Positions 55,340-64,000 of a stretch of DNA of 64,000 nt are shown one piece after another. Origin of the DNA: Pseudomonas fluorescens (lineage in GTDB: Bacteria > Pseudomonadota > Gammaproteobacteria > Pseudomonadales > Pseudomonadaceae); NCBI RefSeq assembly GCF_902497995.1, contig NZ_CABVII010000008.1, positions 1 to 64,000 on the forward strand, given 5' to 3'. The position numbers were made by a program, and so were the translations under genes. The notes beneath the pieces are model-generated. The model saw only the letters and a program-made list of their open reading frames with translations, searched no databases and was not told the origin of the DNA. Positions within the stretch are counted from its first letter, which is position 1. Each line of letters starts with the position of its first letter.

Positions 55340-58300
55340 ATGAGAACCTTGCGGCGTTGGCGCAGCATGACATCCCTCCTGCTAGCGGGGTGTCTCTGGA
55401 TATCGAGTGTCTGTGCGCAGCCGCAGACACTGACGTTGCTGGGGCGCTCCAGTGCCGAGGGGCATGTCGTCAAACTGTCAGAGACCGATTCACGCTGGCT
55501 GCGGCAAAAGGGCCGATTGGTGCTCGCCGTCTCCGCACCGGATTATCCCCCCTTCGACATCACTACCACCGGCACTGACTACGAGGGATTGACGGCTGAC
55601 TATGCCGGTCTGCTGCAGCAGCTGCTGCACGTAGAGATTGACGTCCAGCGTTACGAATCGCGAGAAGACGCGGTGCGAGCAATCAAACAAGGTACCGCGG
55701 ATTTGCTCGGCACGGCCAACAGTTATGAGGCCGAAAACACAGAGCTGCGCATGTCCAGTGCCTACGCCGTCGACCAACCGGTGCTGGTGACGCGCACAGA
55801 GTCATCGCCGCCGCTGGACCCGGACCTGACCGGCAAACGGCTGGCGACGCTGTACCACTATTTACCTGAGCATAACGTGCAGGCGTTCTACCCCAAGGCC
55901 AGCGTCCAGTTGTTTCCCTCTACCCTGAGTGCGGTGGGGGCCGTAGCGTTCCGGCAAGCGGACGTCTATCTGGGCGACGCGATCAGCGCTCATTACCTGA
56001 TCAGCAAAAACTATCTCAACAACGTGCAATTGGCCGATTTTTCGCGCATGGAGTCCGGTCGCTTTGCGTTTGCGATGACCCGCGACAATCAACAATTGCA
56101 TCGCATCGTCAACAAGGCGCTGGCGGCGGTGAGCACCAATGAACACATGAGCATCCTGCGTCGATGGGGCGCCAGCGGGACTTCCATGCCGGGAACGCAA
56201 TCGTTGCAATTGAGCGTGGCCGAGCAACGCTGGCTCGATCGACATCCCCGTGCAAGCGTGGCAATGAACGAAAACATCCTGCCGATTTCGTTTATCGACA
56301 GCGATGGCAAGTTCCGCGGCATCAGCGCTGATGTACTGGACAAAATCAGTCTGCGCACCGGCTTGCAGTTCGATATACGGCCTGCCAGATCAATCGCCGA
56401 GATGTTGGCATCGCTCAAGACCGGAGAAGTCGATCTGGTGGCGGGGATAAGCCCCAGTATCGAACGTGAGGCCGAGTTGCGCTTCACTCGGCCCTTTCTC
56501 ACCAGCCCGAATGTGCTGGTGACTCGCCTGGGGCCGAACACTCCCACGACCCTGGATGAAATGGCCGGCAAAACCCTGGCGGTCACCCAGGGCAACAGTG
56601 CCGGTGAATTCATTCGTCAGCATTTTCCGCAGATCAGGCTGGTCAATGCACCCTTGACCGCGGATGCGATGGACATGGTTGCCCGGGGCAAGGCTGACGG
56701 CGCAATCAACTCGTTGATCGCTGCCCGCTACATGATTTCCCGGCGTTACCGGGATCAGCTGCGGGTGACCAGCACCGTCGGCACCGATCCCGCCCGCAGT
56801 ACCCTGGCCACCAGTCGCGAGGCCGTTGAGCTGCATTCGATCCTGGACAAGGCGCTGCTGAGTATCGCCCCCGAAGAAATCGATGACCTGACCCTCTATT
56901 GGCGCAATGATCTGATGGTGGAGCAAAGCTTCTGGCTGCGTCATCGCCAGGCCATTTTTCAGGCATTTGCCGGCGCTGGCGCCTTGCTGGTGCTCGCCCT
57001 GATCTGGATCGGCCATCAGCGCCGGCAGATCCGCCAGCGCCAGCTGCTGCTCAGCCAACTGCAGGACGCCAAGGACGCCGCCGACGAGGCCAATCGGGCC
57101 AAGACCACGTTTCTGGCAACCATGAGCCATGAGATCCGCACGCCGATGAATGCTCTGATCGGCATGCTCGAATTGGCGCAGAAGCAGGCGCAGGAGGGCG
57201 TTGCCGACCGTGCCGCGATTGAAGTGGCATCGACTGCCGGGCAACAGTTGCTGGCGTTGATCGGCGACATCCTGGACATCGCCCGCATCGAATCCGGGCA
57301 TTTGTCGCTGAGCCCCGACCGAGCCAACCTGCACACGCTGGTGGAGTCGGTGTGTCGGGTGTTCGAGGGCCTGGCACGGCAGAAGCACCTGGAGTGGCGA
57401 GTCGATCTGGACCGGCACAGCGACTGCGACGTGTTGATCGACCCCACGCGCTTCAAGCAGGTGCTGTCCAATCTGTTGAGCAATGCCATCAAGTTCACCC
57501 ACGAAGGTGAAGTGAGCCTGACGCTGCGGGTCGAGCCTGTCCTGTCGGGGCATCTGGCGGTCAGTGTGTGTATCGAAGACAGCGGCATCGGCATCGGCGC
57601 CGAGGATCAGCAACGCTTGTTCAGTCCGTTCGTTCAGGGCGGTAACAGCCAGCAGTCAGGTTGCAGCGGTTCCGGCCTGGGGTTGGTGATCAGCCGCTCC
57701 TTGTGCGAAATGATGGGCGGTCGCTTGCAGCTCGCCAGCGTTCCGGGGGAGGGCACCCGGATCGACGTCAGCCTGGGGCAGCTGAGCTTTCTGGGCCACC
57801 AGGTTCTCGAGGCCGAGGACGGCGAGCGCGGCGTGGCGCAATGGCGCGAGCATGAGTTCGATCTGGTCATCACCGACTGCAATATGCCGCGGATCAGTGG
57901 TTATGAATTGGCGGGGGCGATACGCGATGAGGAGCGGGCCCAGGGATTGCAACCGACGCTGATTCTGGGATTTACCGCCAATGCGCAGGCCGAGGAAAAG
58001 TTCCGCTGCATCGAAGCGGGGATGGACGACTGCCTGTTCAAACCCATCCGGCTGGCAGACCTGAGTGCATGGTTGGCCGCTAGGTTTGCGGGCGAACGGC
58101 CCAGGGTGATCGCAGCACCTGCAACGGCCGAGATCGACCTGAGCGGCCTGGAACACTTCGTCGGTGCAGACCACGAGATGATCGAACAATTGCTGCGCGA
58201 TCTGGCCGTGACCAACCGCGATGACCGCGATCTTCTGCTGCAGCTCCATACCCGCGGCAATCTCCACGACTTGCCGATACTGGCGCACCGGATCAAGGGC

Positions 58301-58453
58301 GGCGCGCTCATGGTCCGCGCGGTCAGGCTGATCGAGTGTTGCGAGCAACTGGAGCGAGCGTGTGGCGAGGGGCGCGCGGCACTGATCGACGAGGCCGTCG
58401 ATCAGTTGCAACAGGCCATGACGCGCCTGGATCAAAGCCTTGCGCAGGGCTGA
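55340..58453 (+). CDS. BvgS-like hybrid sensor kinase with a truncated receiver domain
   Basis: 1037 residues. Signal peptide to about 27; two periplasmic solute-binding (Venus flytrap) domains about 45-275 and 290-520; membrane helix about 540-565; dimerisation domain with phospho-His 597 ([20 protein letters not shown]); ATPase ([31 protein letters not shown]). The receiver keeps Asp846 ([16 protein letters not shown]) and Lys (CLFKPI), then a Hpt domain with His983 (LAHRIKGGA). Between GTRIDVSL and [15 protein letters not shown] the usual linker and the receiver's first strand with its acidic pair are missing, in frame (near residue 813). No PAS domain. It would signal to the adjacent regulator, if functional. 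Confidence 0.9.
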   Translation: MRTLRRWRSMTSLLLAGCLWISSVCAQPQTLTLLGRSSAEGHVVKLSETDSRWLRQKGRLVLAVSAPDYPPFDITTTGTDYEGLTADYAGLLQQLLHVEIDVQRYESREDAVRAIKQGTADLLGTANSYEAENTELRMSSAYAVDQPVLVTRTESSPPLDPDLTGKRLATLYHYLPEHNVQAFYPKASVQLFPSTLSAVGAVAFRQADVYLGDAISAHYLISKNYLNNVQLADFSRMESGRFAFAMTRDNQQLHRIVNKALAAVSTNEHMSILRRWGASGTSMPGTQSLQLSVAEQRWLDRHPRASVAMNENILPISFIDSDGKFRGISADVLDKISLRTGLQFDIRPARSIAEMLASLKTGEVDLVAGISPSIEREAELRFTRPFLTSPNVLVTRLGPNTPTTLDEMAGKTLAVTQGNSAGEFIRQHFPQIRLVNAPLTADAMDMVARGKADGAINSLIAARYMISRRYRDQLRVTSTVGTDPARSTLATSREAVELHSILDKALLSIAPEEIDDLTLYWRNDLMVEQSFWLRHRQAIFQAFAGAGALLVLALIWIGHQRRQIRQRQLLLSQLQDAKDAADEANRAKTTFLATMSHEIRTPMNALIGMLELAQKQAQEGVADRAAIEVASTAGQQLLALIGDILDIARIESGHLSLSPDRANLHTLVESVCRVFEGLARQKHLEWRVDLDRHSDCDVLIDPTRFKQVLSNLLSNAIKFTHEGEVSLTLRVEPVLSGHLAVSVCIEDSGIGIGAEDQQRLFSPFVQGGNSQQSGCSGSGLGLVISRSLCEMMGGRLQLASVPGEGTRIDVSLGQLSFLGHQVLEAEDGERGVAQWREHEFDLVITDCNMPRISGYELAGAIRDEERAQGLQPTLILGFTANAQAEEKFRCIEAGMDDCLFKPIRLADLSAWLAARFAGERPRVIAAPATAEIDLSGLEHFVGADHEMIEQLLRDLAVTNRDDRDLLLQLHTRGNLHDLPILAHRIKGGALMVRAVRLIECCEQLERACGEGRAALIDEAVDQLQQAMTRLDQSLAQG

Positions 58454-58456
58454 CGG

Positions 58457-59260
58457 TCAATCCCAGTTAGGGGCAATACCTTTGGGACTGGTCAGCCGTT
58501 GGCCGCGATCCAGGCCTGCGATCGAGGCCATGTCCGCGTCGCTCAACTTCATGGCGCAGGCTTTGAGGTTGCTGGCCAGGTTGGCACGTTTGGTCGACGA
58601 GGGAATCACGGCGTAACCCCGTTGCACGGCCCAGGCCAGGGTGACCTGTGCCGGTGTCGCCTGCAGGCGATCGGCGATCTGGCGGATGACCGGGTCCTTG
58701 AGTACTTCACCGTAGGCGAGGGTCATGTACGAAGTGATCCGAATGTCCTGGCTCTGCGCGAACTCGACGACCTTGCGGTTTTGCAGGTACGGGTGCAGTT
58801 CGATCTGGTTAGTGGCGATGTTCTCGGCACCGACTGCAGCGATGGCCTGTTGCATCAGGTCGACGGTGAAGTTGGACACGCCGATCTGCCGGGTCAGGCC
58901 GAGCTTCTTGGCTTCGAGCAGGGCGCCCATGAATTCTGCCACCGGCACCTGGTCTTCCGGCGACGGCCAGTGGATCAGGGTCAGGTCCAGGTAGTCGGTC
59001 TGCAGTTTTTGCAGACTCTCCTTGAGGCTGTCGATCAGGCGGTCCTTGGCGAAGTTGGCGACCCAGATCTTGCTGGTGATGAACAGTTCTTCACGGTCAA
59101 TGCCGCTGGCGGCGATGGCTTGGCCGACCTCGGCTTCGTTCTCGTAGATTTGCGCGGTATCGATGGCCCGGTAACCGAGCTCAAGGCCAGCGTTCACCGA
59201 ATCGATGACCACTTGGCCTTGCAAGCGAAACGTACCCAGACCGAATGCGGGAATAGACAT
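58457..59260 (-). CDS. dkgB: 2,5-diketo-D-gluconate reductase B (aldo/keto reductase)
   Basis: 267 residues from ATG 59260 ([20 protein letters not shown]), matching my recollection of the enterobacterial DkgB N-terminus; an ATG at 59338 gives an unconserved extension. AKR marks: [18 protein letters not shown] with catalytic Asp and Tyr, [13 protein letters not shown] with Lys, LTLIHWPSP with His, and the NADPH-site end [15 protein letters not shown]. It reduces 2,5-diketogluconate and small aldehydes such as methylglyoxal. Tail to tail with the kinase gene, 3 bases apart. Confidence 0.93.
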   Translation of the reverse strand: MSIPAFGLGTFRLQGQVVIDSVNAGLELGYRAIDTAQIYENEAEVGQAIAASGIDREELFITSKIWVANFAKDRLIDSLKESLQKLQTDYLDLTLIHWPSPEDQVPVAEFMGALLEAKKLGLTRQIGVSNFTVDLMQQAIAAVGAENIATNQIELHPYLQNRKVVEFAQSQDIRITSYMTLAYGEVLKDPVIRQIADRLQATPAQVTLAWAVQRGYAVIPSSTKRANLASNLKACAMKLSDADMASIAGLDRGQRLTSPKGIAPNWD

Positions 59261-59400
59261 CAATGACTCCAGGGTTGCAGGGGGAATGGACACGAGTATC
59301 CGCGCCTGCATCCTTGAGAAAAACCGCTGGATCGGCAAAGCAATGTTTACCGAAAGTCACGAATCGGGGGCGACCTGGGTATTGAAAGTGTTTGTTCTGG

Positions 59401-59500
59401 CGCCTTCGCGAGCAAGCCCGCTCCCACATTTGATCGGTGTCGTACACAAATGCTATGACCGAAATAGATCCAATGTGGGAGCGGGCTTGCTCGCGAAGGC
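59401..59500. repeat. REP doublet with GTCGTACACAAA spacer
   Basis: Third copy of the composite doublet (TTGATCGGTGTCGTACACAA). It lies in the 356-base gap between dkgB and the LysR gene, which holds no other recognisable feature. Confidence 0.9.
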
Positions 59501-59616
59501 CGCGACTCGGTCTAAAGCCATTACACCCGAGCTACAAGCATCATGCAGCCGGCAGACCCCGTCGCATACAACCGCCCATTCCCATCAAAAATCCACCCTC
59601 GGTCAGCGCCGCTCCC

Positions 59617-60525
59617 CTAGGCAATATCGCTATGGCTGAACTCCTCGCCCAGAAAGTCGATCAACGTCCGCACCGACGGCAGCAACCCGCGACGCGACGG
59701 GAATATCGCGTGGACGATCCCGCACTTGGGGGCCCAGCCCGGCACCAGCTCCACCAGGCGTCCGGCGGCGATGTCATCGCGCACCACCACGTTGGGCAGG
59801 TGGACGATGCCGATCCCGGCAAGCACCGCGTGACGCAGTGCCAACAGGTCATCGGTGACCATGCGCGGCGCGTGTCGAATCACCGCACTGGCGCCACCTG
59901 TGCCGAACAGTTCCCACTGATATTCACGCTGCGCCGTGCCCCAATGCAGGCTCGGCAGACCGCTGAGGTCGGCCGGGGCAGCGGGTGTCGACAGGCGTTC
60001 GCAAAAAGCCGGGCTGCCCACCAGGCTCTGGGTGCTGTTGCCCAGTATCTTCATCACCATGTCGGTGTTTTCCAGCGGCGGAAAGCGCACCCGCAGGGCG
60101 ATGTCGAACCCTTCGTGGATCAGGTCGACCCGGCGGTTGGTGCTTTCGATGAACAATTCCACCAAGGGGTACTTGAGCATGTAGCGGGTCAGCATCGGCC
60201 CGACCCAGGAATTGAGCAGGGCGGTGGGACAACTGATGCGCACCAGCCCCTGGGGTTCGGAGCGGTTGCGTTCGATCAGTTCGGCGGCGCTTTGCGCTTC
60301 CACGCACATGGCCAGGCAGCGCTGGTAATAGGCCTGGCCGATTTCGGTCAGCGAACAATGCCGACTGGTGCGGTGCAGCAGGCGCACGCCGAGGCGCTCT
60401 TCGAGCTCGGCAATGCGTCGGCTGAGCTTGGACTTGGGCATGTCCAGCGCCCGCCCGGCCGCAGCGAAACCGTGGTGCTCCACCACTTGGGTGAAGTAGT
60501 AGAGGGTGTTGAGGTCTTCCACCAT
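59617..60525 (-). CDS. LysR-family transcriptional regulator
   Basis: 302 residues. N-terminal winged HTH (MVEDLNTLYYFTQVVEHHGF, AAAGRALDMPKSKLSRRIAE, LEERLGVRLLHRTSRH) and a substrate-binding domain from about 90 (GLVRISCPTALLNSWVGPML). It is divergent from the pirin gene across 104 bases, the usual setting for a LysR regulator controlling its neighbour; close relatives regulate pirin genes. The inducer is unknown. Confidence 0.9.
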   Translation of the reverse strand: MVEDLNTLYYFTQVVEHHGFAAAGRALDMPKSKLSRRIAELEERLGVRLLHRTSRHCSLTEIGQAYYQRCLAMCVEAQSAAELIERNRSEPQGLVRISCPTALLNSWVGPMLTRYMLKYPLVELFIESTNRRVDLIHEGFDIALRVRFPPLENTDMVMKILGNSTQSLVGSPAFCERLSTPAAPADLSGLPSLHWGTAQREYQWELFGTGGASAVIRHAPRMVTDDLLALRHAVLAGIGIVHLPNVVVRDDIAAGRLVELVPGWAPKCGIVHAIFPSRRGLLPSVRTLIDFLGEEFSHSDIA

Positions 60526-60629
60526 CGTTCTCCATATAGAACGCTAAGACTGATTTTTGCAGTCTAGTGCATCAAAGGCTTCAGTTTTAAGCTTTACCCA
60601 TCGCGTCATATCACCGAATGGGAGGAAAG

Positions 60630-61496
60630 ATGAAAAACATCATCGGTATCTACACCAGTCCACGGGCCCATTGGGTCGGCGACGGCTTTCCGGTTCGCAC
60701 CCTGTTTTCCTACGACAATCTGGGCAAACACATCAGCCCGTTTCTGCTGCTGGATCACGCAGGCCCTGCCGAATTCACCCCGACCACCGAGCGACGTGGC
60801 GTTGGTCAGCATCCGCACCGCGGATTCGAAACCGTGACTATCGTTTATAAGGGCGAGCTGGAGCACCGCGACTCCACCGGCAGCGGGGGCAAGATCGGCC
60901 CAGGCGACGTGCAGTGGATGACCGCAGCGTCGGGGATTCTCCACGAAGAGTTCCACTCCGAAGGTTTCGCCAAGAGCGGCGGCACCCTGGAAATGGTGCA
61001 GCTGTGGGTCAACTTGCCGGCCAAGGACAAGATGGCCGACGCCGGTTATCAGACGATTCTCGATGGTGACATCCCGAGCATCCCGCTCAAGGACCAGGCC
61101 GGCAGCCTGCGCTTGATCGCCGGTGAGTTCGACGGCCACACCGGCCCGGCGCGTACGTTTACCCCGATTGACGTCTGGGACCTGCGCCTCAATGGCGGCA
61201 AGTTGCTGACCCTGGACCTGCACGAAGGTCGTAACACGGCACTGGTCGTGTTGCGTGGCACGGTTCAGGTCAACGGTGTGGAGCCGGTGCGGGAAGGGCA
61301 ATTGGCGTTGTTCGAGCGCGACGGCAATCAGCTCAGCCTGGAAGCCGACAACGATGCTGTGGTGTTGCTGCTCAGCGGCGAACCGATCGACGAGCCGATC
61401 GTCGGTCACGGTCCGTTCGTGATGAATACCGAGCAGGAGATTCACCAGGCCTTCGCCGACTTCCAGTCCGGCCGGTTCGGCCAGATGAGCGGTTGA
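60630..61496 (+). CDS. Pirin-family protein (bicupin)
   Basis: 288 residues from ATG 60630, just after GGAGGAAAG. Pirin N-domain metal-site residues are visible: GVGQHPHRGFETVTIVYKGE (His pair), and the downstream WMTAASGILHEEFHSE with His and Glu. The second cupin begins near ARTFTPIDVWDLRLNGG. Bacterial pirins can act as quercetin dioxygenases or modulate enzymes; the role here is unknown. Followed at 126 bases by a YcaC-type hydrolase in the same direction, probably co-regulated by the divergent LysR protein. Confidence 0.9.
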   Translation: MKNIIGIYTSPRAHWVGDGFPVRTLFSYDNLGKHISPFLLLDHAGPAEFTPTTERRGVGQHPHRGFETVTIVYKGELEHRDSTGSGGKIGPGDVQWMTAASGILHEEFHSEGFAKSGGTLEMVQLWVNLPAKDKMADAGYQTILDGDIPSIPLKDQAGSLRLIAGEFDGHTGPARTFTPIDVWDLRLNGGKLLTLDLHEGRNTALVVLRGTVQVNGVEPVREGQLALFERDGNQLSLEADNDAVVLLLSGEPIDEPIVGHGPFVMNTEQEIHQAFADFQSGRFGQMSG

Positions 61497-61621
61497 ATCA
61501 ATGCGACAGCGCTGTGGCGTGCCAGGTTTGGCTGACTACGCTTGCCTGGCCGCATTTGACGAAAAACAGAGTTCACTCACGCCGGCACCGTTCGGCATCG
61601 ATTAAAAGCGAGGATTTCCCC

Positions 61622-62248
61622 ATGACGACTTCTTACAAACGTCTCGACAAGGATAACGCCGCCGTTCTGTTGGTGGATCATCAGGCGGGCCTGCTGTCTC
61701 TGGTGCGCGACATCGAACCTGACCGTTTCAAGAACAACGTGCTGGCCCTGGCCGACCTGGCCAAGTACTTCAAGCTGCCGACCATCCTCACCACCAGTTT
61801 CGAAACCGGCCCCAACGGTCCGCTGGTGCCCGAGCTCAAGGCGCTGTTCCCGGACGCGCCGTACATCGCCCGTCCAGGCCAGATCAATGCCTGGGACAAC
61901 GAAGACTTCGTCAAGGCGATCAAGGCCACCGGCAAGAAACAACTGATCATTGCCGGCGTAGTGACCGAGGTGTGCGTGGCGTTCCCGGCACTCTCGGCGT
62001 TGGCTGAAGGCTTCGATGTGTTTGTGGTGACGGACGCTTCCGGTACCTTCAACGAACTGACCCGTCAATCGGCCTGGGACCGCATGTCGTCCTCCGGCGC
62101 GCAATTGATGACCTGGTTCGGCCTGGCCTGTGAGCTGCATCGTGACTGGCGCAATGACGTGGAAGGCCTGGGCACGTTGTTCTCCAACCACATCCCGGAT
62201 TACCGCAACCTGATGACCAGCTACAACACCCTGACCAATAGCAAGTAA
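61622..62248 (+). CDS. ycaC: YcaC-type isochorismatase-family hydrolase
   Basis: 208 residues from ATG 61622, after GAGGATTTC. Cysteine hydrolase of the isochorismatase superfamily: catalytic Asp in VLLVDHQAGLLSLVRDIEPD, Lys in KKQLIIAGVVTE and nucleophile Cys in TEVCVAFPALSA. The end (FSNHIPDYRNLMTSYNTLT) matches E. coli YcaC closely from memory. YcaC is an octameric protein of unknown natural substrate. It is downstream of the pirin gene. Confidence 0.93.
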   Translation: MTTSYKRLDKDNAAVLLVDHQAGLLSLVRDIEPDRFKNNVLALADLAKYFKLPTILTTSFETGPNGPLVPELKALFPDAPYIARPGQINAWDNEDFVKAIKATGKKQLIIAGVVTEVCVAFPALSALAEGFDVFVVTDASGTFNELTRQSAWDRMSSSGAQLMTWFGLACELHRDWRNDVEGLGTLFSNHIPDYRNLMTSYNTLTNSK

Positions 62249-62266
62249 CCCGGCCAACACACATAT

Positions 62267-62360
62267 CCTGTGGGAGCGGGCTTGCTCGCGAAGACGGCGG
62301 CCCAGTCAATATTGATGTCGCCTGACACACCGCTTTCGCGAGCAAGCCCGCTCCCACAGG
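62267..62360. repeat. REP doublet
   Basis: Inverted pair CCTGTGGGAGCGGGCTTGCT ... GAGCAAGCCCGCTCCCACAGG between ycaC and the channel gene. Confidence 0.9.
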
Positions 62361-62429
62361 TTTTGCATTGTTCTCAGGGCATCAATTGCTCCTACACTGT
62401 GCCCATCCGCACGTGTCTGGAGTCGCTCG

Positions 62430-63872
62430 ATGCTGTCCCTGCTCACCGATCATCCATTGCTCTGCGCCCTGGTCCTGATCCTGATCGATCTCGGCCTGTG
62501 GCGGTTGATCAGTGCCAATGGCAGGCACTGGAAACTGGTGGTGCGGCTGGTGATTTTCTCGCTGTTCAGCGTCGTGCTGTTCAACGAAGGCCTGAACCCG
62601 CTGGAGCCGGCGCCCTGGGCCGACAACGTCCCATTGCACCTGGCGGCGACCGGTTTGCAGATCGGCTGGTGGCTGTTCGGCGCGCGAACCCTGACGGTGC
62701 TGATCGGCGCGGTGATGATGCAACGGGTCGGGCACACCGGGCGGTTATTGCAAGATTTGCTCGGTGCGGTGATCTTTTTGATCGCCGTCATCGCCGCGCT
62801 GGCCTATGTGCTCGAACTTCCGGTCAAGGGCATCCTGGCCACGTCCGGTGCGTTGGCGATCATCGTCGGCCTGGCCCTGCAAAGCACCCTCAGTGACGTG
62901 TTCTCCGGGATCGTCCTCAACACCACCAAACCCTATCAACTGGATGACTGGATCTCCATCGACGGCACCGAAGGCCGGGTCACCGACATCGACTGGCGCG
63001 CCACGCGCCTGCAGACCGCCCAGGGCAGCATGGCAGTGATCCCCAACTCACTGGCGGCCAAGGCCAAGATCATCAACTTCAGCCGCCCGAGCGACATTTT
63101 CGGCGTCTCGATCAGCTTGCAACTGAGCCCCCACGCCCGTCCGAACACGGTGATCGAAGCCCTGGAACGGGCCATGCAGGGCTGCCGTCAGTTATTGAGC
63201 AAACCGGCACCCAGCGTCTCGTTGAAAAGCTCCAGCAGCACCGGGATGGAATACGAGATCAGCGGTTTCGTCGAATCCATGGATCAGAAGCGCATGGTGC
63301 GCAATCAGCTGTTCGACCTGGCGTTCCGGCACTTGCATGCATCCGGTGTCAGCCTGTTGTCGAGCGTCGAATCGAATGCACAGGCCAACCTGTCACGGCC
63401 ACGGGCATTGCTCGACACCTCGAACATTTTCTCGACCCTGCGTCAGGAAGAGAAGGAAACCTTCAGCCAGAACATGACACTGCAAACCTTCCGCGCCGGC
63501 GAACTGATTCTGCCGGCAGGGGAGGTCAGCGATCATCTGTTGATCATCGAATCCGGGGTGGTCTCGGTGGAGCTGAGCCGTGGCGGCGTCCTGTTCGAGT
63601 CCGGGCGCATGGGGCCGGGCGAGGTGATCGGCGAGGGCGGGATATTGTCCGATACGGCACTCCAGGCGCAGTTCACCGCCAAGACATTCTGCAGCCTGTA
63701 CCGGATCGAGAAGGAATACCTCAAACCCTGCCTGGATGCGCGGCATGACATCGGCGAGGCGATGAAGGCGCTGCTGGATTTCCGCTTGAACAAGGCTCGC
63801 ACGCTCACCGAGGAAGTGCCTAAGGCTGTGGAGAAGAGGGGTTTTCTGCAGTGGTTGCGCAACCGAGCGTAG
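62430..63872 (+). CDS. MscS-type mechanosensitive channel with C-terminal cyclic-nucleotide-binding domain
   Basis: 480 residues. Four to five N-terminal membrane segments lead into the MscS pore helix (TSGALAIIVGLALQSTLSDV) and the beta domain (LNTTKPYQLDDWISIDGTEG, VIPNSLAAKAKIINFSRPSD). Residues about 345-455 form a cNMP-binding-like beta-roll (TLQTFRAGELILPAGEVSDH, MGPGEVIGEGGILSDTALQA). The canonical phosphate-binding Arg of CRP is not evident, so nucleotide binding is uncertain. Inner membrane; likely an osmotic safety valve gated or modulated by ligand. Stands alone. Confidence 0.9.
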   Translation: MLSLLTDHPLLCALVLILIDLGLWRLISANGRHWKLVVRLVIFSLFSVVLFNEGLNPLEPAPWADNVPLHLAATGLQIGWWLFGARTLTVLIGAVMMQRVGHTGRLLQDLLGAVIFLIAVIAALAYVLELPVKGILATSGALAIIVGLALQSTLSDVFSGIVLNTTKPYQLDDWISIDGTEGRVTDIDWRATRLQTAQGSMAVIPNSLAAKAKIINFSRPSDIFGVSISLQLSPHARPNTVIEALERAMQGCRQLLSKPAPSVSLKSSSSTGMEYEISGFVESMDQKRMVRNQLFDLAFRHLHASGVSLLSSVESNAQANLSRPRALLDTSNIFSTLRQEEKETFSQNMTLQTFRAGELILPAGEVSDHLLIIESGVVSVELSRGGVLFESGRMGPGEVIGEGGILSDTALQAQFTAKTFCSLYRIEKEYLKPCLDARHDIGEAMKALLDFRLNKARTLTEEVPKAVEKRGFLQWLRNRA

Positions 63873-64000
63873 GGGTTCGAAGGTCACGGGGGCGGGTGCA
63901 ATCGAGTGAGCCGTCAGTCGGCGCCAGGCGAACAAGTTGTTCACCGACCAGGGTGCGGTCATCACTGTTCCAATCCTCGAACGGCGCATGTTGCCAAACC
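63820..64000 (-). CDS. Possible 3' end of a gene entering from the right edge
   Basis: Reading leftward from the edge, one frame stays open for about 60 codons (WQHAPFEDWNSDDRTLVGEQ, then LVRLAPTDGSLDCTRP) before a stop at 63820-63822. It looks more protein-like than the other frames but would overlap the channel gene by 53 bases. I do not recognise a family. Confidence 0.25.
   Translation of the reverse strand, partial: VWQHAPFEDWNSDDRTLVGEQLVRLAPTDGSLDCTRPRDLRTPTLGCATTAENPSSPQP

Overview
This window looks like a chromosomal segment from the Pseudomonas fluorescens group. The GC-rich codon use, the many Pseudomonas REP doublets (GTGGGAGCGGGCTTGCTCGCGA type), two RsmX-type Gac/Rsm small RNAs and a nearly complete pyoverdine locus all point there. 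The pvd gene order, pvdE-pvdO-pvdN-pvdM-pvdP-opmQ-pvdT-pvdR-fpvI-pvdA, follows the known P. aeruginosa order with local differences.

Layout. 1-9 kb is mixed. It starts with the tail of an IS110-type transposase, then an LprI-like secreted protein, an SRPBCC/AHSA1 protein and two tandem rsmX sRNAs with terminators. Next come isonitrile hydratase (inhA) divergent from a GlxA-type AraC regulator, a GH15 glycosidase overlapping an SDR dehydrogenase, and a 2-methylisoborneol/2-methylenebornane-type terpene synthase downstream of isopentenyl diphosphate isomerase. The stretch upstream of idi is AT-rich. An MFS exporter follows.

10-54 kb is the pyoverdine (fluorescent siderophore) region. It holds a type II thioesterase and two giant NRPSs (3670 and 3920 aa; 1-nt stop/start overlap; six modules; terminal TE). 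From the specificity residues the predicted order is D-Ala, Lys, Thr, D-Ser, then two Orn-type residues, probably hydroxyornithine derivatives. An alpha/beta hydrolase and a DUF6124 gene with a long structured leader come next. Then come the ferripyoverdine receptor fpvA, the exporter pvdE to the periplasm, the periplasmic maturation enzymes PvdO, PvdN, PvdM and PvdP, the PvdRT-OpmQ efflux pump, the ECF sigma factor FpvI and the ornithine hydroxylase PvdA. Five exact PvdS-type boxes (TAAAT-N16-CGT) precede pvdE, pvdM, pvdP, pvdR and pvdA. Two weaker ones precede the thioesterase and the first NRPS. Fur-box-like sites precede fpvA and fpvI. pvdF and fpvR are not at their P. aeruginosa positions; the pvdF position holds a 66-bp tandem repeat array.

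54-64 kb holds a BvgA-like response regulator and a BvgS-like hybrid kinase whose receiver domain has lost its N-terminal part, dkgB, a LysR regulator divergent from a pirin and a YcaC-type hydrolase, and an MscS channel with a cyclic-nucleotide-binding-like domain.

The points most worth following are a REP sequence inserted in frame inside an NRPS adenylation domain, the kinase receiver deletion, the two tandem REP arrays in the pvd operons, the duplicated structured leader of the DUF6124 gene and the paired rsmX genes.
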